The position numbers and the translations under genes are program-made. Below the pieces are notes generated by a model. The model saw only the letters and a list, made by a program, of their open reading frames with translations, searched no databases and was not told the origin of the DNA. Of a stretch of DNA of 64,000 bases, positions 52,213 to 60,650 are shown piece after piece (within the stretch, counting starts at the first letter, position 1; each line of letters opens with the position of its first letter). This DNA comes from Polaribacter sp. Q13 (GTDB lineage: Bacteria; Bacteroidota; Bacteroidia; Flavobacteriales; Flavobacteriaceae), in NCBI RefSeq assembly GCF_016858305.2, contig NZ_CP074436.1, positions 1,880,001 through 1,944,000 of the forward strand. The letters run 5' to 3'.

Positions 52213-54762
52213 TTAAAAAGAAACTCTAAAAAAGAAATTTGGAGTAAAACCTTGAGATTTTGTATCGTTTTTTACTAAAACAGCATTATTATCTGGTGTT
52301 ATTTTACTTTCGTACTCTCTTTTTAAAATATTACCTTGGTTATAAATATTTAATAAAGATACCCCTACTTTCCCTTTTATTTTTTTATTCAGTTTAAAAT
52401 CATAAGCACTAGAAAAATCTAATCGATGGTAATCTGGTAGCCTAGCATCATTAATTCCTTTTCTAAGAATTTCAAAATTATCATTTCGTCCTTCTACAGA
52501 AGAAAAAGGAATACCAACCCTGTAACTAAAGCCTGTAGAGAAAGTAAAGCTTTTATATTTAAAATTATTCGACCAATAAAAAGACTGAGAAACATCAAAA
52601 TTACCACTAAACTCTTTTCCTCCATTAAGATCACTAAAAGTAAAGTTAGAACTACCAGTATTATAACTTACCCAAGTATCAAAGTTATGCCATGTTTTTT
52701 TTATCAGTAAATCTAAACCAAGAGTAATAGCTTCTCCTGTATAAATTTCTTGAATAAAACTATCAAAACCCGTTGTTAAAGTTGTTAATCCTTTTATTTT
52801 TCGTCTATATAAATCTACATCAACTGTAAAATTATTTGCAGAATACAAAGCACCAAAAGTAAACTGATTACTCTCTAACAAAGGGATTTCTTTATTGTTA
52901 GACAAAGCCCAAAGTTGATTTTCCAATCCAAAATCTATGGTATCAAATTCTAATAATTTACTCGTATTTTGTTGTTTAACTTCAAAAGAACTATTCATCC
53001 AAAATTTAGGTAAAACTTTTATTTGCATAAAAATTCTAGGCTCTATAGTATATCTATCAATAGAACTAAAATAGTTACCACGAACACCTGCTTTTAATAC
53101 ATACTTTTTCTTAAAACTATACGAATACTCACTAAACAGGGTGTGAATATTATTACTATTGGTATCTAATGTTAATTTAGTTCCATAAAACTGGTTGCTA
53201 TTTTCTCTTTCCAAAAAGTAAGAAATATCCTGATATCCGTATTGATATCCATATTTCATTTGTTGAAACTTACCTATTGTTTGTAAAAAATCTAGTTTCA
53301 CTTCAAAATTAGCAACATCATTTCTCTTTTCTATTTTAGCATATTCTTCATCATTAGAAACTTTTTGATTATTATAGTTTAAATTGTATTGAGAGTAATT
53401 TACATTAAAATTTTGAGAAAGTTTATCTGTCCATTTTCTTTTCCAGGTTGCACTATAACCAAGGTTGTTTAATCTTAAATCATCCGATCTATCTTCTTTT
53501 AAATCTAAGTTTAAAAAATTATAATCGAAATTATTTAAAATACCTATTTGACTTATAGATAAAAAATCATTTGCTGTTGGTTTGTAATTTATTTTTAAAT
53601 TGTAATCTATAAACTTAAAATTATTATCGCTAATAACATTAAAGTCTTTGGCATCTTTAGCGTCTTCTGTTACTGAAGAATGTTGAAAAGCTTTGTTAGA
53701 CAATTTATCTATTGTAGGCGTTCTCACAATATCTGAAATAGACCTTCTTACAGAAACAATTGCACTTACCTTTTCATTAATCGGCACTTTAATATTTGCG
53801 TCTACATGCGTAAAATTAAAACCAGCAGAACCAGACATTTTAGTTGCAATGTCCGACGATGTTTCTACATCTACAACTCCTGCAATATGATTACCGTATT
53901 TACTATTAGAAGCTGTTCTGTACACTGTAACTTTATCGATTATATATGGATTTAATGCAGAAATTGCACCGAAGAAATGACCGGTATTAAACAATTTAAT
54001 TCCATCGAAAAGTATTAAATTTTGATCTGGTGTTCCGCCACGAACATGCAAACCAGAAGCAGTTTCATCAACATTTAAAATGCCAGGTAATTGTTGTACA
54101 CTTTGTAAAATATCTGGTTCTGTAAGCCCTGGAAGTACATTTTGGTTTTTGGGTCTAAATACGATAGCTCCATCGATTGTTTTAGAAATTGAATTTGTTA
54201 AATAGTTTGTAATAATTACCTCGTCTAAAGAAGTAGACTCTTCAAGCATGGGGATTAATATGCAGTCTTCAAAAAGAAAATTACTAACACTAATATATTT
54301 CGTTTTAAAACCAATAAAAGAAACTTCTAAAACAGCAGAAGTTTCTATATTTTTAAAACTAAATTTCCCTTCGTTATTTGAAAGTACACCAATATTTGTC
54401 CCTTTTATTTTTACAGAAGCTCCTCTTAGTTTCTCTGCAATGTTGTTCTCATTTTGTAATTCTCCACAAATAGTAATCTTCTTTGGAGGTAAAACAATTA
54501 GAAATCTATTTTTACTTAGTTCCTTAATATCTAAATGAATCGTTTTTTTTAATTCTACTATTATTTCTGCTAACTTCTTATGATCAAAATTAAATACAAT
54601 ACTTTTCCCTTTTATTAAATGATTTGCATAGGCAAACTTTATATCAAACTTTGTTTCAATAGTTGTTAATATTTTTTTTAAAGAAATCTCTTTTTGTTTA
54701 TCCTCTTGAGAAAAAATATTTAAGGATAAAATTAAAAAGAAAAGTAAGGTTCGTTTTTGCAA
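52213..54762 (-). CDS. FecA-like TonB-dependent receptor with signalling (STN) domain
   Basis: 849 residues. Signal peptide 1-18, STN domain about 24-93 (FDIKFAYANHLIKGKSIVF), a carboxypeptidase-like domain about 104-180 (GELQNENNIAEKLRGASVKI), then plug (LHVRGGTPDQNLILFDGIKL) and barrel. The STN domain normally touches a FecR anti-sigma factor, and the upstream genes on the same strand are exactly a FecR and an ECF sigma factor. So it is a transducer that signals substrate binding to transcription. Substrate unknown. Confidence 0.9.
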   Translation of the reverse strand: MQKRTLLFFLILSLNIFSQEDKQKEISLKKILTTIETKFDIKFAYANHLIKGKSIVFNFDHKKLAEIIVELKKTIHLDIKELSKNRFLIVLPPKKITICGELQNENNIAEKLRGASVKIKGTNIGVLSNNEGKFSFKNIETSAVLEVSFIGFKTKYISVSNFLFEDCILIPMLEESTSLDEVIITNYLTNSISKTIDGAIVFRPKNQNVLPGLTEPDILQSVQQLPGILNVDETASGLHVRGGTPDQNLILFDGIKLFNTGHFFGAISALNPYIIDKVTVYRTASNSKYGNHIAGVVDVETSSDIATKMSGSAGFNFTHVDANIKVPINEKVSAIVSVRRSISDIVRTPTIDKLSNKAFQHSSVTEDAKDAKDFNVISDNNFKFIDYNLKINYKPTANDFLSISQIGILNNFDYNFLNLDLKEDRSDDLRLNNLGYSATWKRKWTDKLSQNFNVNYSQYNLNYNNQKVSNDEEYAKIEKRNDVANFEVKLDFLQTIGKFQQMKYGYQYGYQDISYFLERENSNQFYGTKLTLDTNSNNIHTLFSEYSYSFKKKYVLKAGVRGNYFSSIDRYTIEPRIFMQIKVLPKFWMNSSFEVKQQNTSKLLEFDTIDFGLENQLWALSNNKEIPLLESNQFTFGALYSANNFTVDVDLYRRKIKGLTTLTTGFDSFIQEIYTGEAITLGLDLLIKKTWHNFDTWVSYNTGSSNFTFSDLNGGKEFSGNFDVSQSFYWSNNFKYKSFTFSTGFSYRVGIPFSSVEGRNDNFEILRKGINDARLPDYHRLDFSSAYDFKLNKKIKGKVGVSLLNIYNQGNILKREYESKITPDNNAVLVKNDTKSQGFTPNFFFRVSF

Positions 54763-54767
54763 AATTT

Positions 54768-55700
54768 CTATTTTAAAGTAACGATTTTTTTATCATCAGA
54801 AACGGTATAACTTATATTCATCGGTAATAAAACAGCTTCTAAAGCTTGTTCTAAATTAGTATGCACAAAGCTACCTGTATAAAGTTGGTCCTTTTTTAAT
54901 TCTAAATTTATCATTTTAATATTATACTGTTTTTCTATCGATTTTAAAACAACCAACAATGGCGCACTCACAAAAGAACTTTCTTGTTTTAACCAATCTG
55001 GATTCACTTTCTTAGTACCCAGTTTTAACGGAACAGCATCTTTATATTGTGAAAACGTTTTTCCCTTAGTCAATATAATTACAACATCCTTTCTTTCTAC
55101 TTTTACTTTTCCTTCAAAACATGTAACACTTAAGAAATCTTCTTCTTCAAAAACGGTAAATTGAGTCCCTAAAACACTAATAATTCCTTCGGTAGTTTTT
55201 ACCTGAAACTTGCTTCCTTTTGCTACTTTAAAATAAGCCTCCCCTTCTAACTCTAGCGTTCTATCTTGTTTCCAATTCTTCTTATTATAAGATAAACTAG
55301 ATTTTGCATTTAAAATAACGGTAGAATTATCTGGTAAAATAATGGTTCTTCTTTCTCCGAAACCTGTATTAACATCTGTATTAAAATTTAAAAAATAAAA
55401 AGTACTAACCAGTAATAACAAAGTTGCAGCAACACTCATTATTTTTTTTAAGGTAAAGATTTTTACTTTTTTAGGTTTATCTACAGAAACCGCTTTTTTG
55501 TTTTCTGTAATTTCACTGACTATTTTTGAGAAGACTTCTTCTTTATTAAATTTTGGTTTTTTAAACAATGCGGCTTCTTCTGTAATTCTAGCAAATAATT
55601 GATAATCTTCTGATTTTTTAAACGCACTAAGTTCTTCCTCTGTCATTTCTCCAGAAACCCATTTGGCTAATAATGTTTCAGACTTTTCTATAGCTTCCAT
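54768..55700 (-). CDS. FecR-type anti-sigma factor
   Basis: 310 residues. Cytosolic N-terminus about 1-80, membrane segment about 86-105, then a periplasmic FecR domain (GERRTIILPDNSTVILNAKSSL, GEAYFKVAKGSKFQVKT) and a C-terminal STN-like DUF4974 region (about 230-310). It sits 1 bp after the sigma factor and 5 bp before the receptor gene. It should hold the sigma factor inactive until the receptor signals. Confidence 0.93.
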   Translation of the reverse strand: MEAIEKSETLLAKWVSGEMTEEELSAFKKSEDYQLFARITEEAALFKKPKFNKEEVFSKIVSEITENKKAVSVDKPKKVKIFTLKKIMSVAATLLLLVSTFYFLNFNTDVNTGFGERRTIILPDNSTVILNAKSSLSYNKKNWKQDRTLELEGEAYFKVAKGSKFQVKTTEGIISVLGTQFTVFEEEDFLSVTCFEGKVKVERKDVVIILTKGKTFSQYKDAVPLKLGTKKVNPDWLKQESSFVSAPLLVVLKSIEKQYNIKMINLELKKDQLYTGSFVHTNLEQALEAVLLPMNISYTVSDDKKIVTLK

Positions 55701-55701
55701 A

Positions 55702-56211
55702 TTAAATTCCTTTTATATACGTTCTTATTTCTTTTAAAGCTGCACTCATTCTTTTTTCTACTGTTTTTACAGAAATTTCTAATTCCTCTGCAATTTCTTT
55801 GTATTTCTTTTTATCAATTCTATTCATCAAAAATACTTCTCTTTGTTTTTCTGATAAATTACCAATAACCGTTTGTAATTTTTTTAAAAACTCTTGCTCT
55901 TCTAACACATACTCAGGCGTTTCTGCAGTAACAGCATTCGGTACTATTTTCTGATGTTCTAAAACTACTTTTTGATGTCTATAATCACTTATAAATAAAT
56001 TATTAGCCACCATAAATAAATAGGCTTTTGCTTTATCAAAAAGCACCTTTTTACAGTTAGACCACATGGTTACAAAAGATTCTTGTACAAAATCTTCTGC
56101 CAAATTTTTATTGCCACATTTATAAAACATAAACCCATAAACATCATCTGCATATTTGTTATAGAGTATTTCAAAAATTTTAGAATCACAAACAGACTTC
56201 AATTCTTTCAT
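55702..56211 (-). CDS. ECF RNA polymerase sigma factor (FecI-like)
   Basis: 169 residues with sigma region 2 (about 8-75: ILYNKYADDVYGFMF, NLAEDFVQESFVTMW) and region 4 (about 108-162: GNLSEKQREVFLMNRIDKKKYKEIAEELEIS). First gene of the sigma-FecR-receptor unit. A TACTTTTG -7-like match on the minus strand at 56312-56319 is about 100 bases upstream. The lipoprotein gene at 56354 starts on the other side, and the whole cassette may also control it. Confidence 0.94.
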   Translation of the reverse strand: MKELKSVCDSKIFEILYNKYADDVYGFMFYKCGNKNLAEDFVQESFVTMWSNCKKVLFDKAKAYLFMVANNLFISDYRHQKVVLEHQKIVPNAVTAETPEYVLEEQEFLKKLQTVIGNLSEKQREVFLMNRIDKKKYKEIAEELEISVKTVEKRMSAALKEIRTYIKGI

Positions 56212-56248
56212 AGTATATATTCTTATTTATAAAACGTTTCAACTTGAT

Positions 56249-56282
56249 AAAACCCTACAAAAAATAAAAAGGAGGGTTTTTT
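56249..56282. repeat. Inverted repeat in the sigma/lipoprotein divergent region
   Basis: AAAACCCT (56249-56256) and AGGGTTTT (56273-56280), 16-bp loop. AAAACGTTT also occurs twice (near 56230 and 56288). Either could be a regulatory element; role unproven. Confidence 0.45.
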
Positions 56283-56353
56283 GAAAGTAAAACGTTTAAT
56301 ACTAAAGTCAACAAAAGTAATTACAAATAACAATTCTAAAATTATTTATTATC

Positions 56354-57247
56354 ATGAAAAAACTAACATTATTAGCACTCTGTGTATTCTTAACCTATTC
56401 CTGCACAAATACAGAAGAAGAAAACGGATCTCTTAACGCTCCTATTATTGCCATTGATGTTGTAGAAACGGTTTTCTTACCAAAGAATAGCGTAGAAATA
56501 AATGCTACAATTTCAGATACTGGTAATCAGACACAAACTATTCTATGGAAAAAAACTGCTGGTGGTGCTGCGGATTTTGAAAGCGATAAAAAAGACATTA
56601 CGATTACAAACTTAGTAGAAGGAAACTATAGCTTCACTTTAACTGTAAGTAATAATAACAACCAATCATCCAAAGAATCTATCTCTTTTAGTGTAAGTGA
56701 CGCTAAAGTACTTTACAATTTAGATTTTGAAAATTCTAACGAAGGCTTTACAACAAGTATTTTTGGAAATTACACTGCTGGAAAAGAATTAAGAAACGTT
56801 ACCGAAGAAACAAACCACTGTGGTACCGTATACATGGGTAAAAAAGAAGATTTTACAGATTGGCTTACTTATTCTTATGAAGGCAACAACTCTAACTTTG
56901 TAGCAACAAATATGGGTACTTGTCTAGGTTATTTTACTTCTGCTATTCAAAAAGAAATAACCTTTACAGAAGATTTCTCTAATGGTAAATTAGGAATTCA
57001 ATTTCAATATTATAAACCTGGAGATTTTTCTAAATGGGGAGATTATAATTTAGAAATTCTCATTTTTGAAAATGATTTAAACTATACATCAGAACCAATT
57101 ATGACTTTTACTCCTACTGCAAACCCAAAAGGTTGGAGTTTATATAATGAAAATATAAGCTTAGCAAAAGGCACTTATAAACTTGTAATTAGAAACACCA
57201 ACGCACAAACTGCAATAGATAATATAACCTTTTATAAAAACAACTAA
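56354..57247 (+). CDS. Lipoprotein with PKD-like and carbohydrate-binding-like domains
   Basis: 297 residues. Lipoprotein signal with C17 (TYSC), then an acidic linker. Residues about 28-118 are a PKD/Ig-like beta-sandwich (QTILWKKTAGGAADF, NYSFTLTVSNNN). Residues 120-297 are a second jelly-roll-like domain (LDFENSNEGF, GTCLGYFTSAI, IDNITFYKN). It is divergent from the sigma/FecR/receptor cassette and may be the surface partner that delivers its substrate. A 37-residue ORF starts 1 base after its stop. No close family name known to me. Confidence 0.75.
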   Translation: MKKLTLLALCVFLTYSCTNTEEENGSLNAPIIAIDVVETVFLPKNSVEINATISDTGNQTQTILWKKTAGGAADFESDKKDITITNLVEGNYSFTLTVSNNNNQSSKESISFSVSDAKVLYNLDFENSNEGFTTSIFGNYTAGKELRNVTEETNHCGTVYMGKKEDFTDWLTYSYEGNNSNFVATNMGTCLGYFTSAIQKEITFTEDFSNGKLGIQFQYYKPGDFSKWGDYNLEILIFENDLNYTSEPIMTFTPTANPKGWSLYNENISLAKGTYKLVIRNTNAQTAIDNITFYKNN

Positions 57248-57248
57248 A

Positions 57249-57362
57249 ATGAAAACTACTACTGCTACTACTAAAAAAATCGATCTAAAAAAAATAGGTA
57301 AATTAATATTAAAAGAATTAAAAGAAATAGGGAAAGCTGCTTCTTTTGCAATGAGTCATTAA
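57249..57362 (+). CDS. 37-residue amphipathic small protein
   Basis: ORF MKTTTATTKKIDLKKIGKLI...AMSH with ATG 1 base after the stop of the lipoprotein gene (TAAAATG), so it can be translated by coupling. After a Thr-rich head, residues 9-30 form a basic amphipathic helix (KKIDLKKIGKLILKELKEIG), followed by AASFAMSH. No family known. Spacing and sequence bias argue for a real gene; a spurious short frame cannot be excluded. Confidence 0.5.
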   Translation: MKTTTATTKKIDLKKIGKLILKELKEIGKAASFAMSH

Positions 57363-57385
57363 CTTTAAATACATCTTCTAAAAAA

Positions 57386-57519
57386 GGTTGTCTAAAAAGT
57401 GAATTTTTGTCAATTTGAATTTATTTCAGATTCTTTTGAAATTTGATATTCAGTAAATTAAGATACTGAAACAAGTTCAGCATGACAAGATTTATTTCTT
57501 TTTAGACAGCCTTTTTTTT
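57386..57519 (-). repeat. MITE-like element, copy 2 (reverse orientation)
   Basis: Inverted ends GGTTGTCTAAAAAG (57386-57399) and CTTTTTAGACAGCC (57498-57511), then a T-tract. Its reverse complement aligns along its whole length with the element at 28955-29085. The ends pair into a terminator-like hairpin behind the lipoprotein/small-protein unit. Confidence 0.82.
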
Positions 57520-57552
57520 CGTTATTTATAAAAAAACAAGTATTTTTTACAT

Positions 57553-57580
57553 TTCAGAAACAAAAAACAACAATTCGGTA
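57553..57580 (+). promoter_or_regulatory. Candidate LytTR operator upstream of the DUF2141 gene
   Basis: TTCAGAA (57553-57559) and TTCGGTA (57574-57580), start-to-start exactly 21 bp, 66 bp before the ATG. Same spacing and similar half-sites as at 34419 and 38416. Confidence 0.5.
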
Positions 57581-57646
57581 TTATTCTTGTGTATTTCAAG
57601 TAGAAACATCAGATATTTGAATCATCAATAAAAAAGAAAAACAATC

Positions 57647-58066
57647 ATGAAAAAATTACTTTTAATATTAGCCATCGTTTTTAGTGGCATTTCAACTACA
57701 AACGCACAAGAAAAAACGGCTGATTTAACAATAAATATTTCTGGTTTAAATTCTGATAAAGGCACTTTATTAGTTGGTCTTTACAACAAGAAAGACCATT
57801 TCTTAAAAAAACAATTTAAAGCTGATACCGCAAAAATTAAAGACAAAAAATCTATCGTAATTTTTAAAGATTTACCAAAAGGTGAATATGCTGTTTCTTT
57901 TGTTCATGATGAAAATGATAACAAAAAAATGGACACGAACATGTTTAAAATTCCTAAAGAAGACTATGGTTGCTCAAACAACGCGAGAGGCTTTATGGGA
58001 CCTCCAAAATACGATGATGCTAAATTTCAATTAACAGCAAACAAAACAATTGAAATTAAAATATAA
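57647..58066 (+). CDS. DUF2141 secreted protein
   Basis: 139 residues. Signal peptide 1-20 (ending TTNAQ). The rest is the DUF2141 domain: GTLLVGLYNKKDHFL, FKDLPKGEYAVSFVHDENDNKKMDTNMFKIPKEDYG is the typical Asp-rich block, with GPPKYDDAKFQL near the end. Function is unknown; the acidic block may bind calcium (inference). Followed 24 bp later by a co-oriented gene with which it is probably co-transcribed. Confidence 0.88.
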   Translation: MKKLLLILAIVFSGISTTNAQEKTADLTINISGLNSDKGTLLVGLYNKKDHFLKKQFKADTAKIKDKKSIVIFKDLPKGEYAVSFVHDENDNKKMDTNMFKIPKEDYGCSNNARGFMGPPKYDDAKFQLTANKTIEIKI

Positions 58067-58090
58067 CCCAATTACCTAAAACTTTTTAAG

Positions 58091-58714
58091 ATGAAAAAAT
58101 CTATTTTAATCATTGCAATTTTCATTGCGACAGGGATTGCTGCGCAAACAAAATATCAAAAAGGAATGCAAAAAGCATTCGGATTCTGGCAAAAAGGAAA
58201 CATGACGGAAGCTTCTCATTTATTTGAAAGAATATCTAAAGCTGAACCAAAAAAATGGATGCCCGCGTATTATATCGCAACGGTAGAGATTTTAAGTAGC
58301 TTTGGTTTAAAAGATGAAACTGTTTTAAAAGCGAAATTAACAAAGGCTCAAGAATTTTTAGATGTCGCCAAATCAAATTCAGAAAATAATCCAGAAATTA
58401 TAATTACCCAAGCACTATTAAACCTAGGTTATATTGCCTTTGACGGACAAAAATACGGCATGACGTTATCTGGAGAAACGAGTCAATTATATGCAAAAGC
58501 ATTACAAATAGCACCCAACAACCCAAGAGTTATTTTAGGTAATGCAGAATGGAATATGGGGTCTGCTCGTTTCTTCGGAAAATCTACAAAACCATATTGT
58601 ACAGAAATTAAACGTGCCATTGAGCTTGGCAAAAAAGAGGAAATTGATATTGAATTCTACCCAAAGTTTATGTTAGAGAGAGCTGAAAATGTTTTAAAAC
58701 AATGTGAAAAGTAG
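58091..58714 (+). CDS. Secreted TPR-like protein
   Basis: 207 residues. Signal peptide 1-18 (ending GIAAQ). The mature part is helical with tetratricopeptide-like pairs: MQKAFGFWQKGNMTEASHLFERISKAEPKKWMPAYYIA, LYAKALQIAPNNPRVILGNAEWNMG. It should be a periplasmic protein-interaction scaffold. It shares a transcript with the DUF2141 gene. No specific partner can be named. Confidence 0.75.
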   Translation: MKKSILIIAIFIATGIAAQTKYQKGMQKAFGFWQKGNMTEASHLFERISKAEPKKWMPAYYIATVEILSSFGLKDETVLKAKLTKAQEFLDVAKSNSENNPEIIITQALLNLGYIAFDGQKYGMTLSGETSQLYAKALQIAPNNPRVILGNAEWNMGSARFFGKSTKPYCTEIKRAIELGKKEEIDIEFYPKFMLERAENVLKQCEK

Positions 58715-58777
58715 TATTCAGTTTTCAGTCGCCGTTTTCAGTTAATCATGGACTGAATACTGCAACTGTTAACTGCC
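58713..58777. repeat. CAGT-word palindrome after the TPR-like gene
   Basis: AGTATTCAGT (58713-58722) and ACTGAATACT (58752-58761), with further CAGTT/AACTG words around. The left arm overlaps the last codons of the TPR-like gene. It lies between convergent genes, as does its relative at 30013-30057. Confidence 0.65.
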
Positions 58778-58783
58778 AACTTA

Positions 58784-59869
58784 TTAAGAGAGTATCTTTC
58801 TTACTAATTCTTGCTTCGCAACCTCATCATCACCAAACAACCATTGCAACACATTATCTTCCCAAATTTGTCCTTTTTCTGTTTCTGTAATAATATTCTC
58901 ATTAACTGCTAAATCTAAAATTTTACCAGGATAAGAAGACTGTGCATCACTTTCCATTTCTCCTAACGGATACGGATCGTCTAAACCCATTAAAACCTGA
59001 CTTACACCTTGTCTTTTAAACATTAATTTTAACGAATCGGTATCATGGACCAACGTATCAAAAAAGATATTTTTATGTCCGACTGCCTTTCTAGGATGCG
59101 TTTTACCTTCAAACAAATCGGGTCTACCATCAAAACCCTGAATCCTTCTTCCTAAGTTCATTTGTGCCAATTGACCACCATGCGCAAAACACGTTCTTAT
59201 GTTTTTAAAACGCTCTTGCATTCCGTTTAAAGTATAAAAATGATACGCATCTCCGCATTGTGCCAACATCCAAATTAAATGAAAACGCCAATTGGTATTT
59301 TCTAATTTTATCATTTTATCACCATCATACGGGTGAATTTCTATTGCCAATTTATATTTATCTGCCAATTCAAAAATCCGATCATTTTCTTCATCAAACA
59401 CACAACGCCATTGCCCAATAGAATCCATAAAATGTGTAGGTAAGCATAATACTTTTAAGCCTAATTCTTCTACACACCGTTTTATTTCATCTAAAGCACC
59501 ATAAATAAAACCAGGATGAACCACAAACCCACACGTAAATTTAGATGGATGTTCTCTTTGCACTTTTGCATTAAAATCATTCTGAAAACGCAACGCTTTT
59601 TTCATTTCTTCTAAACGCAATCCATTACCGTATAATTGAGAAAGATTTAAAACAACCGCATGGTCTAGCTTGTTTTTTTCCATCCACAATAATTTCTCAT
59701 CTAAGAAAAAACTAGAATCTGTTACAGGACGTTTCCATCCTTTCTGCAACATGTGTTTACGCTCATCATCTACCCAAAAAATTTCTTTTTCCTTCATAAA
59801 ATCAGGAATTTCTTCTGGATATGGTAATAAATGCGAATGTCCGTTTATGCGAAGTTTTCTTTTTTCCAT
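58784..59869 (-). CDS. 2-amino-3-carboxymuconate-6-semialdehyde decarboxylase (ACMSD)-type amidohydrolase
   Basis: 361 residues of the amidohydrolase superfamily. Metal ligands H11 and H13 (NGHSH), IEIHPYDGD for the next His, CFAHGG, and GLDDPYPLGE near residue 300 for the Asp. The last block is the hallmark of ACMSD. It removes CO2 from aminocarboxymuconate semialdehyde, the product of the 3-hydroxyanthranilate dioxygenase encoded next to it. Together they run the kynurenine catabolic branch. It lies at the 3' end of the cluster. Confidence 0.9.
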   Translation of the reverse strand: MEKRKLRINGHSHLLPYPEEIPDFMKEKEIFWVDDERKHMLQKGWKRPVTDSSFFLDEKLLWMEKNKLDHAVVLNLSQLYGNGLRLEEMKKALRFQNDFNAKVQREHPSKFTCGFVVHPGFIYGALDEIKRCVEELGLKVLCLPTHFMDSIGQWRCVFDEENDRIFELADKYKLAIEIHPYDGDKMIKLENTNWRFHLIWMLAQCGDAYHFYTLNGMQERFKNIRTCFAHGGQLAQMNLGRRIQGFDGRPDLFEGKTHPRKAVGHKNIFFDTLVHDTDSLKLMFKRQGVSQVLMGLDDPYPLGEMESDAQSSYPGKILDLAVNENIITETEKGQIWEDNVLQWLFGDDEVAKQELVRKILS

Positions 59870-59897
59870 CTTTCTGAATTAATTTCAGTGTTACGGT

Positions 59898-59976
59898 GTC
59901 ATTGCGAAGAAAGTTTTTTTACTTTCTGTGGCAATCTCATTTTTGAGAATGAGATTGCTTCGTTCCTCGCAATGAC
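59898..59976. repeat. Nested double palindrome between ACMSD and dioxygenase genes
   Basis: Outer arms GTCATTGCGA (59898-59907) and TCGCAATGAC (59967-59976). Inner 11-bp arms GCAATCTCATT (59931-59941) and AATGAGATTGC (59948-59958). This GTCATTGCGAGGAACGAAGCAATCTC-like sequence is one I recall as widespread in bacterial intergenic DNA. It can fold in the cluster's mRNA. Confidence 0.8.
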
Positions 59977-60011
59977 GACCAATTTATTTTTTTACTGCAT
60001 ACCATAACTGA

Positions 60012-60545
60012 TTAACTGCCAACTTTTTTCGGAGCTTCCATTACCGTTCCACAATTATCACACGTACATTTATTTATGTCAGAATAAAATTTATCAAAAA
60101 TTATTGGCAAGTCAACTTCTATATTTTTTAGCTTAAATTTCTTTCTATACAACAAGTTTCCACAGTTTTCACAATACCATTGCAAAGCATCTTTCATCTT
60201 TTTGCTTCGCGGATATTCAATTACCAAACCAACCGTATTTTCTTTTCTTTGCGGCGAATGTGGTACTTTTGCGGGCAACAAATAAATATCACCTTCATTA
60301 ATTTCTACATCAATTTGTTCGCCTTTGTCATCAATGATTTTTAAAATCATATCACCTTCAACCTGATAGAAAAACTCCGGAGTTTCATTATAATGATAAT
60401 CTTTTCTATTATTTGGCCCACCAACAACCATAACAATATACTCACCATTATCCCAAACTTGCTTGTTACCAACGGGTGGTTTTAATAAATGACGATGTTC
60501 ATCAATCCACTTTTTAAAATTTAAAGGCTGTACTAAATTTCTCAT
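60012..60545 (-). CDS. nbaC: 3-hydroxyanthranilate 3,4-dioxygenase
   Basis: 177 residues of the bacterial cupin form. The iron site is H51 (DYHYNETPEFFYQ), E57 and H96 (KVPHSPQR). C-terminal Cys pairs 125/128 and 162/165 form the rubredoxin-like extra metal site known in bacterial enzymes. It opens 3-hydroxyanthranilate to aminocarboxymuconate semialdehyde, the ACMSD substrate. Upstream neighbour of the ACMSD gene, same strand. Confidence 0.94.
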   Translation of the reverse strand: MRNLVQPLNFKKWIDEHRHLLKPPVGNKQVWDNGEYIVMVVGGPNNRKDYHYNETPEFFYQVEGDMILKIIDDKGEQIDVEINEGDIYLLPAKVPHSPQRKENTVGLVIEYPRSKKMKDALQWYCENCGNLLYRKKFKLKNIEVDLPIIFDKFYSDINKCTCDNCGTVMEAPKKVGS

Positions 60546-60650
60546 ATTGTTTGGGTATTTAGATGTTTAAAACAAAAATCTATACTTTATAAAGTTAGTC
60601 TAAAATATTTTCGTTTTAAATATCTTTATTCTTAATTCTTATAAATATTT

